A stretch of 64,000 bases of DNA from Kocuria sp. (lineage in GTDB: Bacteria > Actinomycetota > Actinomycetes > Actinomycetales > Micrococcaceae). Positions 57,777 through 64,000 of this stretch are shown one piece after another; the stretch's first letter is position 1, and every line of letters starts with the position of its first letter. The notes under the pieces are model-generated. The model saw nothing but the letters and a program-made list of their open reading frames with translations, did no database searches and had not been told where the DNA came from. Where the stretch lies: positions 1 through 64,000 of the forward strand of contig NZ_JAUNTS010000008.1 of assembly GCF_030538595.1 (NCBI RefSeq), given 5' to 3'. The position numbers and the translations under genes were made by a program.

Positions 57777-58445
57777 CTAACTTGCTGCGCCCGCGGACCG
57801 GGGTCCGGAATCGGCTCCGGCGGCAGAAAGTCGCACGGCCTGGCGCATGGCGCCGCGGGCCCGCCGGGTGTCCCCGGAGGCGCTGTACGCCAAGGACAGT
57901 CGATACCAGGCACGCCATTGCTCGGGTTCAGCCTCCACCTCACCCTGCCAGCGGGGGAAATCGGCATCCGCAGCCTCACGCACGATCCGGCCGGAAGGAT
58001 GCCGTGGCAGATTGTCCTCCGGCAAACCGCCCTCCGCTGCCAGTTGCCGCCCCAGCTGTTCAATCCGCACGCCAAACAGCAGTTCACGTGCCAGCGCCCA
58101 GATGCCCAGAACGGGAATCAGCACCAGGGCCACCCCCATGATCCGGCTCACCCAGGTTTCGGCCGTCATCAGAATCCACGCACGCTGCAGGGACAGGGCC
58201 AGATAAAACACCAGCAAGGCCACCATGGCTGCCGTCAGCGCTTTACCCCGGTTGGTGGACTCCAGCAACGTGAAGACCCCGGCGAACGCGCCAATGACCA
58301 GCACTGTGAGCTTGGCCGTGGTGGGAATCGGAAGCAACCACAGGGTGATCAGGGCAGCAACCAGCACCACCCACCCCAGTAGCCGCAGCGAATTCATGGA
58401 CGACGACGCCCCGCCGCCGTCTTGTACCGCACCCCCGTTTTTCAC
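57777..58445 (-). CDS. Membrane protein with TPR-like C-terminus
   Basis: 222 residues starting with GTG that overlaps the dapB stop (GTGA). Four hydrophobic stretches in the first ~120 residues (LLGWVVLVAALITLWLL, LTVLVIGAFAGVFTLL, ALTAAMVALLVFYLAL, IMGVALVLIPVLGIWAL). The C-terminal cytoplasmic part has one TPR-like unit: WRAWYRLSLAYSASGDTRRARGAM. Function unknown. Coupled between dapB and dapA, it may share their expression. Confidence 0.75.
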   Translation of the reverse strand: MKNGGAVQDGGGASSSMNSLRLLGWVVLVAALITLWLLPIPTTAKLTVLVIGAFAGVFTLLESTNRGKALTAAMVALLVFYLALSLQRAWILMTAETWVSRIMGVALVLIPVLGIWALARELLFGVRIEQLGRQLAAEGGLPEDNLPRHPSGRIVREAADADFPRWQGEVEAEPEQWRAWYRLSLAYSASGDTRRARGAMRQAVRLSAAGADSGPRSAGAAS

Positions 58446-59251
58446 GCGTCCAGATCCATGAAGTTCTCCAACCCGTGAGTGAGGCCCGGATGGGTGACCA
58501 CGTTACGCACGCCCAGAAGAACTCCGGACATGAAGGAGATGCGGTCAAAGGAGTCGTGACGGATGGTCAACATTTCACCCTCATTGCCCAGCAGGGTCTC
58601 CTGATGAGCCACCAACCCGCGCAGGCGCACCGAGTGGACGCTGACCTCCTCAATTTTGGCCCCGCGGGCCCCATCAGGATCTGTTTCAGTGGCATCGGGT
58701 GAGGCTCCCAATCCGGCATCGCGCCGGGCCTGGGCAACCAGTGCCGCGGTGCGGGCCGCGGTGCCGGAGGGGGCATCCACCTTGTTGGGGTGGTGCAGTT
58801 CAATGATCTCCGCGGATTCAAAGAACTTTGCCGCAATCGCGGAGAAACGCATGGCCAGCACGGCTCCGATGGAAAAGTTCGGGGCGATCAGAACGCCCAC
58901 ACCGGGATGCTGCTCCAAGAGGTCCTGCAAGCGATTCAGGCGTTCTTCATCCCAGCCGGTGGTTCCCACCACGCAATGGATACCGTTCTCCACGCAGAAG
59001 CGCACGTTGTCCTCCGTGGCGGAGGGAACCGTGAGGTCAATGGCCACCTGGGCTCCGGCCACCACCAGCTGTTGCAGAGAATCATTGTGGTCAATGGTGG
59101 ACACCAGGTGAACATCCTTGGCGTGGTCCACTGCCTTGACGGCTTCGGAACCCATCCGCCCGTGGGCACCCAAAACCGCCACCTTGATGGGTTCGGTGTT
59201 GGCGGGATCGGCGTTGTTGCTGGATTCGGCCTTGCTGTTCTCTTGGCTCAC
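58442..59251 (-). CDS. dapB: 4-hydroxy-tetrahydrodipicolinate reductase
   Basis: NAD(P)H-dependent second step of the DAP pathway. 269 residues. Rossmann VAVLGAHGRMGSEAV near 24-38, catalytic ELHHPNKVDAPSGTA with the His and Lys. N-terminal ~22 residues are polar and non-conserved. Complete. Followed by a coupled membrane protein gene and then dapA. Confidence 0.96.
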   Translation of the reverse strand: MSQENSKAESSNNADPANTEPIKVAVLGAHGRMGSEAVKAVDHAKDVHLVSTIDHNDSLQQLVVAGAQVAIDLTVPSATEDNVRFCVENGIHCVVGTTGWDEERLNRLQDLLEQHPGVGVLIAPNFSIGAVLAMRFSAIAAKFFESAEIIELHHPNKVDAPSGTAARTAALVAQARRDAGLGASPDATETDPDGARGAKIEEVSVHSVRLRGLVAHQETLLGNEGEMLTIRHDSFDRISFMSGVLLGVRNVVTHPGLTHGLENFMDLDA

Positions 59252-59339
59252 TGTTGCTCCTTGCGTGCCTGTTGGCTGCGTTGTGTGTCCAATTCACCGG
59301 GGCCATCATCTGGTCCCAGATCATTGAGGTTGTACGGCG

Positions 59340-60755
59340 TCAATCCTGCTGCGGTGCCACCACCTGGACCACGGTGGGGCCTTGGGCCAGTTCTTGGGCC
59401 AGGGTTTGAACCTGCTGCGGGGTGACGGCACGGACCCGGTTCAACGTTTCTTCCAGGTCATAGAACTCCCCCGTGGTCAGCTCCGCCGAGCCCAAACGGG
59501 ACATTCTGGAACCGGTGTCCTCCAAGGCCAGGACGGTTCCACCGGCAAGTTGTCCCACCACCTTGGTCAGTTCCGCCTCCCCGATTCCGTCATGGGCGAG
59601 CTTGTTGAGCTCATCGGTCATCAGTTGCAGCACCTGATCGGTCTTGGCCGGGGTGCACCCGGCGTACATCCCAAAATAGCCAGCATCTGAGTAAGACCCG
59701 CCAAAGGAGAAGGTGTTGTAGGCCAGCCCTCGCTTTTCGCGGATCTCCTGGAACAACCGGGATGACATCCCACCGCCCAGGGCCGCGTTGAGGACTGTCA
59801 TGTGATAGCGGCGGTCGTCGCCGGCCACCAACCCGGGGAGACCCACCACCACATTGGACTGCTCCACCGGACGGTGCAGCATGTGCCTGCCCCACTCCGG
59901 CTGGGGTGTGGTGGCATCCACGGAGCCCCGGGTACGCCGTTGCTTTGCCGTGCCCGGTTTGTAGGCGTCCCATCCTGCGGCAGCCATGGACTGCACCACC
60001 ATGTCCACCACGGCCTGGTGTTCCAAACCACCCGCGGCGGTCACCACCAGGCCCTCCGGACGGTAGTGCTCTTGGAAGTGCTGCCACACGCGCTGACGGG
60101 GTACCGCCAGAATTTCATCCGGTGTGCCCCCGATGGGACGGGACAGCGGATTACCGCGGAAGACATGCTCCACAAAATGCTCGAAAGCAACATCCGTGGG
60201 ATCGTCCTGGTCCATGGCCAGTTCTTCCAGGATCACACCGCGCTCGCGCTCCAGCTCATCCGGGTCCAACACAGCGCCGGCCACCATGTCCGTGAGGACG
60301 TCCACGGCCATGGGCAGCTGCTCGGAGAGCACGCGGGCAAAGTAGCAGGTGTGCTCCTTGGCCGTGATGGCATTGGATTCCCCACCCACTTCATCAAAGG
60401 CTTCAGCGATCTGCAGGGCATTGCGCTTGGCCGTCCCCTTGAACAGCAGGTGTTCCAGGAAATGCGTGGAACCCAGATGTCCCGGGGCTTCATCACGCGA
60501 TCCCACACCCACCCAAAATCCCACGGTGGCAGACAGCAATCCGGGCATGGATTCAGTCAGCACACGGGTGCCGCAGGGCAGGACTGTGCGGGTGACCACG
60601 GCGCCGCCGTCGCCGTCGTGAATCACGTGGGTGAACCCACCCTGGGTGGCGCTTCCCGCTGCACTGTGGTCGTGCGGAACGGAAGGCGAAGAGATGCGTT
60701 CAGTGGCGCTCGCGGGTGTTGAACCCGGAAGCAGAGGGAGGTCTACAACCGTCAT
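59340..60755 (-). CDS. M16-family zinc metallopeptidase (PepR-like)
   Basis: 471 residues. Inverted zinc motif HFLEHLLFKGT with distal Glu in ERGVILEEL region (HxxEH...E). Matches mitochondrial-processing-peptidase-like proteins next to pnp in actinobacteria. The first ~40 residues are polar, with no signal peptide, so it is cytoplasmic. C-terminal half is the M16 inactive-like domain. Substrates unknown. Confidence 0.93.
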   Translation of the reverse strand: MTVVDLPLLPGSTPASATERISSPSVPHDHSAAGSATQGGFTHVIHDGDGGAVVTRTVLPCGTRVLTESMPGLLSATVGFWVGVGSRDEAPGHLGSTHFLEHLLFKGTAKRNALQIAEAFDEVGGESNAITAKEHTCYFARVLSEQLPMAVDVLTDMVAGAVLDPDELERERGVILEELAMDQDDPTDVAFEHFVEHVFRGNPLSRPIGGTPDEILAVPRQRVWQHFQEHYRPEGLVVTAAGGLEHQAVVDMVVQSMAAAGWDAYKPGTAKQRRTRGSVDATTPQPEWGRHMLHRPVEQSNVVVGLPGLVAGDDRRYHMTVLNAALGGGMSSRLFQEIREKRGLAYNTFSFGGSYSDAGYFGMYAGCTPAKTDQVLQLMTDELNKLAHDGIGEAELTKVVGQLAGGTVLALEDTGSRMSRLGSAELTTGEFYDLEETLNRVRAVTPQQVQTLAQELAQGPTVVQVVAPQQD

Positions 60756-60862
60756 GCGGTAACCGGTGTCTCCTGTGTGTATTGGTATCTGGGTGTATTG
60801 ATGATGGTGTGGCCCCGGAGCGAGCCGGAATGACAGCGGAACCCCACAATCACCCCGTGATG

Positions 60863-60904
60863 GCCGTCATCCCCGGGGCTCACAGGAGCACCGGGGATGA
60901 CGGC
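60863..60904 (-). terminator. pnp terminator hairpin
   Basis: Perfect 14-bp stem GCCGTCATCCCCGG / CCGGGGATGACGGC with a 14-base loop, between pnp stop and the peptidase gene. A second small hairpin ACCAGGA/TCCTGGT lies near 60929-60947. Together they probably separate the two transcripts. Confidence 0.7.
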
Positions 60905-60971
60905 GAACTCACCGGTGCCATGAGCCCACCAGGAAACGATCCTGGTGCAGGCCACGGCGCCAGCGTGAGGA

Positions 60972-63239
60972 TCAGGCCTCTTCAGCAGCCTCCGCAGAAT
61001 CCGCGGAGTCAGCCGAGTCGTCCTCGGCCACCACCGGGGAGAGCGACAGTTTGCCGCGGTCATCCACCTTGGTGATCTCCACCTGGACCTGCTGGCCCAC
61101 GGAGACAACGTCCTCGACCTCGTTGACGCGCTTGCCGTCGTTGAGCTTGCGCAACTCGGTGACGTGCAGCAGACCGTCCCGGCCCGGGGTCAGGGACACG
61201 AAAGCACCGAACGTGGTGGTCTTGACCACCGTGCCCAGGTAGCGCTCGCCGACCTCCGGGACCTGCGGGTTGGCAATGGCGTTGATGGCCGAACGGGCAG
61301 CCTCCGCGGAGGGACCGTCCACGGCACCGATGTAAACCGTGCCGTCGTCCTCAATGGAGATGTCAGCGCCGGTGTCTTCCTGGATCTGGTTGATCATCTT
61401 GCCCTTGGGGCCAATGACTTCACCGATCTTGGAGACGGGCACGTTGACAGTGATGATCCGCGGTGCGTGCTCGGACATTTCATCCGGGGCGTCAATCGCG
61501 GCGTTGATGACGTCCAGGATGGCCAGACGGGCCTCACGGGCCTGGCCCAGAGCGGCGTCCAGAACATCCGAAGGGATGCCGTCCAACTTGGTGTCCAGCT
61601 GGATGGCGGTCACAAAGTCCTTGGTGCCGGCCACCTTGAAGTCCATGTCACCCAGGGCATCTTCCGCACCCAGGATGTCGGTCAGGGCAACGTGGGCGTC
61701 CTTGCCGTCCACCTGGCCGGTGACCAGACCCATGGCAATGCCCGCCACCGGGGCGCGCAGCGGCACACCGGCGTTGAGCATGGACAGGGTGGAGGCGCAT
61801 ACGGAGCCCATGGAGGTGGAGCCGTTGGAGCCCAGGGCCTCGGAGACCTGACGGATGGCGTACGGGAATTCCTCGCGGGACGGGATCACCGGGGCCAGCG
61901 CGCGCTCGGCCAAGGCACCGTGACCGATTTCGCGGCGCTTGGGCGAACCCACGCGACCGGTCTCACCGGTGGAGTACGGCGGGAAGTTGTAGTGGTGCAT
62001 GTACCGCTTGGACTTCACCGGGGACAGGGAGTCGATCTGCTGCTCCAGCTTGAGCATGTTCAGCGTGGTCACACCCATGATCTGGGTTTCACCGCGCTGG
62101 AAGATCGCAGAACCGTGCACGCGCGGCAGGATCTCCACCATGGCGGTCAGCTCACGGATGTCCTTGGGGCCACGGCCGTCAATACGCACGCCATCACGCA
62201 GGATGCGCTGACGCACGGTCTCCTTGGTGAGCTTCTGGTAGGCGTCGTTGACCTCGTTCAGGCGATCCGCGAACGGCTTGCCCTCACCGGTCAGATCAGC
62301 CAGCACCGACTGGTGCAGCTCATCGGTGGCGTCTTCGCGTTCCTGCTTACCGGCAATGGCGTACACCTCAGCCAAGCGGTCGCCAGCAGCCTCCTTGACG
62401 GCAGCTGCGACGTCGTCGCCGTGGCCACCAAAGTAGGGCAGCTCCATGGCGGGCTTGCCGGCGCGGGCCTTCAGATCCGACTGGGCTTCGCACAGCGCCT
62501 TGATGAAGGGCTTGGAGGCCTCCAGGCCCTCAGCCACGATGTCCTCCGACGGTGCCACGGCACCACCCTGGATCAGGTCCCAGGAGTTGTCGGTGGCTTC
62601 GGCCTCAACCATCATGATGGCCACGTCTTCGGTGCCGTCGGCAGCGGTCACCACACGACCGGCCACAGCCATGTCGAACACGGCGTTCTCCAACTGGGAG
62701 TGCTTGGGGAAGCACACCCACTGGTGCGTGCCATCAGCCTGGGCGATCAGCGCCAGACGCACGCCACCCACGGGGCCGCCAAAAGGTGCGCCGGAAAGTG
62801 TGGTGGACATGGACGCGGCGTTGATGGCCACGGTGTTGTAAATCTCATCCGGGTCAATGGCCAGGACGGTCACAACCACCTGGACCTCGTTACGGATGCC
62901 CTTGTCAAAGCCGGGGCGCAGCGGACGGTCGATCAGGCGGCAGGCCAGGATCGCGTCCGTTGACGGGCGGCCTTCACGGCGGAAGAAAGAGCCGGGGATG
63001 CGGCCATCGGCGTACATCCGCTCTTCCACGTCCACGGTCAGGGGGAAGAAGTCAAAACCATCGCGGGGCTTCTTGCCGATCGCGGTGGTGGACAGCAAGG
63101 TGGTGTCGTCGTCAATGGACACCAGGGTGGAACCAGCTGCCTGCTGTGCCAGCAGACCGGTTTCAAAGCGCACAACGCGCTTGCCGTATCGGCCGTTGTC
63201 AATCACGGCCTCTGCAAACTGAATCTCGGGACCCTCCAC
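60972..63239 (-). CDS. pnp: Polyribonucleotide nucleotidyltransferase
   Basis: Phosphorolytic 3'-5' exoribonuclease; in actinobacteria also the main polynucleotide-tailing enzyme. 755 residues: two RNase PH domains (first begins [20 protein letters not shown]; second [18 protein letters not shown]), KH domain ([20 protein letters not shown]) and S1 domain ([20 protein letters not shown]), then an acidic Ala/Asp/Ser tail. GTG start (63239) with GGAGGTGA upstream. rpsO lies upstream. Confidence 0.97.
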   Translation of the reverse strand: MEGPEIQFAEAVIDNGRYGKRVVRFETGLLAQQAAGSTLVSIDDDTTLLSTTAIGKKPRDGFDFFPLTVDVEERMYADGRIPGSFFRREGRPSTDAILACRLIDRPLRPGFDKGIRNEVQVVVTVLAIDPDEIYNTVAINAASMSTTLSGAPFGGPVGGVRLALIAQADGTHQWVCFPKHSQLENAVFDMAVAGRVVTAADGTEDVAIMMVEAEATDNSWDLIQGGAVAPSEDIVAEGLEASKPFIKALCEAQSDLKARAGKPAMELPYFGGHGDDVAAAVKEAAGDRLAEVYAIAGKQEREDATDELHQSVLADLTGEGKPFADRLNEVNDAYQKLTKETVRQRILRDGVRIDGRGPKDIRELTAMVEILPRVHGSAIFQRGETQIMGVTTLNMLKLEQQIDSLSPVKSKRYMHHYNFPPYSTGETGRVGSPKRREIGHGALAERALAPVIPSREEFPYAIRQVSEALGSNGSTSMGSVCASTLSMLNAGVPLRAPVAGIAMGLVTGQVDGKDAHVALTDILGAEDALGDMDFKVAGTKDFVTAIQLDTKLDGIPSDVLDAALGQAREARLAILDVINAAIDAPDEMSEHAPRIITVNVPVSKIGEVIGPKGKMINQIQEDTGADISIEDDGTVYIGAVDGPSAEAARSAINAIANPQVPEVGERYLGTVVKTTTFGAFVSLTPGRDGLLHVTELRKLNDGKRVNEVEDVVSVGQQVQVEITKVDDRGKLSLSPVVAEDDSADSADSAEAAEEA

Positions 63240-63616
63240 GGGTCACCTCCATTTCATGTGGGGATTCTTCTGATGTGGCAGCAAATCCACCGCACTCGCG
63301 CTCGGCCTTCGATCGAAGCCCACGGTGCCACCCACTGATGGGTGTTCCGTGAGCCACTGTCGAGGACCGTCACCCGAGTCTGGGTGGAACTTCACGTGCC
63401 GTGACGGCGTCACCTGTGTGGCGGCGTCGTCGTGGCCCTCGCCTCACGGCGATGACCGGTACTACATCCCTAGCCTGTCAGGTTCGTGGTCTTCACGCCT
63501 GGATTTGAGGCTGAGAATTCGCTGCGGGCACTGGTTTTTCGGTGCCCGGACAGAGGACAGGGGCGGGGTTCCACCCGATTCAACGGGCCGAACCCCGCCC
63601 CGGCTCAAGACGGTGA
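63240..63616 (-). other. rpsO-pnp intergenic region: terminator and pnp leader
   Basis: A 377-base gap without a gene. It holds the rpsO terminator (63560-63601), a second hairpin CGGGCAC/GTGCCCG (63525-63531 with 63542-63548) and a possible promoter with TAGGGA -10 near 63470. The remaining ~220 bases would be pnp leader, rich in short inverted repeats. pnp leaders in other bacteria are cut by RNase III and bound by PNPase; such a function here is inference. Confidence 0.5.
63560..63601 (-). terminator. rpsO terminator
   Basis: An 11-bp stem GGGGCGGGGTT / AACCCCGCCCC, with an inner CCCG/CGGG pairing, begins 16 bases past the rpsO stop. No U-run, typical of actinobacterial terminators. Confidence 0.75.
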
Positions 63617-63886
63617 TCAGCGGCGCAGGCCGAGGCGCTCGATGAGCGCACGGTAGCGGGCGATGTCGGTGTCACGCAGGTAGGTCAACATACGACGACG
63701 CCGACCCACCAGGCCCATCAGGCCGCGGCGGGTGTGGTGGTCGTGCTTGTGCATCTTCAGGTGCTCGGTGAGATCCGTGATGCGACGAGTCAGAACTGCG
63801 ATCTGAACCTCGGGCGAACCGGTGTCGCCTTCGTGAGTCGCGTATTCCTTGATGATTTCCTGCTTGACGGCTGCGTCAAGGGCCAT
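63617..63886 (-). CDS. rpsO: 30S ribosomal protein S15
   Basis: Binds 16S rRNA in the central domain. 89 residues from ATG 63886, with AAGGAG upstream. Family pattern [61 protein letters not shown]. The frame open to 63955 is not part of the protein. The ~114 bases upstream (63887-64000) are GC-rich leader that may fold; S15 autoregulates via its leader in several phyla. Confidence 0.98.
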   Translation of the reverse strand: MALDAAVKQEIIKEYATHEGDTGSPEVQIAVLTRRITDLTEHLKMHKHDHHTRRGLMGLVGRRRRMLTYLRDTDIARYRALIERLGLRR

Positions 63887-64000
63887 GATGAACTCCTTTA
63901 AGTTCAGTGCCGTGCGGCCCGGGCGTGATTCTTCACGCCGGGTCCCTGGACCCACTGGCGCGGGTCTTGCGGGGGTCCGTCCACCACGGACTGCAGGCGG

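Noticed and set aside
61164-62963. 599-codon plus-strand open frame opposite pnp
   Set aside because: Antisense shadow of pnp; no recognisable domain and no independent ribosome site.

Overview
The window reads as chromosomal core sequence of a Gram-positive actinobacterium, most likely a member of the Micrococcaceae with a G+C near 60 % (judged by eye). The grounds are the gene order (argCJBDFR...GH-tyrS-rrn; pheST-rplT-rpmI-infC; lexA-dinG-hflX-dapF-miaA-miaB-recX-recA-clgR-cinA-pgsA-ftsK-rnj-dapA-dapB-pnp-rpsO), a PriA-type HisA, DUF3046 and DUF1844 genes, TCGAAC-N4-GTTCGA SOS boxes and an actinobacterial rRNA leader. Genus is not resolved. Most genes lie on the minus strand. No tRNA, transposase, prophage or CRISPR array was recognised.

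Layout: 1-300 holds the minus-strand promoter and leader of an rRNA operon lying just left of the window. 500-8600: tyrS, a HelD-like RNA polymerase ATPase, apt, a 3-methyladenine glycosylase, argH and argG, with an array of three hairpins sharing one loop between argH and argG. 8600-12400: two paralogous acyl-CoA ligases around an ankyrin gene and a small membrane protein, dividing argG from argCJBDFR (12.4-18.6 kb). 18.7-27.2 kb: quinone oxidoreductase, a membrane protein, pheT, pheS, a DUF559 gene bracketed by two near-identical hairpins, a Nudix hydrolase and a SpoU methyltransferase. 27.2-30.2 kb: rplT, rpmI and an infC with a very long C-terminal extension, then DUF1844. 30.2-35.1 kb: sseB-like gene, priA, a 55-residue membrane protein, hisH, hisB, hisC. 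35.2-41.4 kb: a LysM gene and lexA on an SOS-controlled divergent promoter, a three-gene metabolic cassette, dinG. 41.4-64 kb: hflX, a methyltransferase, dapF, miaA, miaB, recX, recA, DUF3046, clgR-like, cinA, pgsA, ftsK, rnj, dapA, dapB, an M16 peptidase, pnp, rpsO.

How they work together: all arginine steps from N-acetylglutamate onward plus ArgR are present, with ArgR-box-like sites before argC and argG. LexA sites precede lexA/LysM and recA, making an SOS module with recX and dinG nearby. dapA, dapB and dapF supply lysine and cell-wall precursors. rnj, pnp, infC, rplT, rpmI and rpsO form translation and RNA-decay neighbourhoods.

The most unusual content is intergenic. Three hairpins between argH and argG have unrelated outer stems, exactly 26-nt interiors and a covarying inner stem with a fixed 13-nt loop. 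A DUF559 (Vsr-like nuclease fold) gene is flanked by two copies of a second hairpin family. A third long hairpin abuts the recX stop codon.
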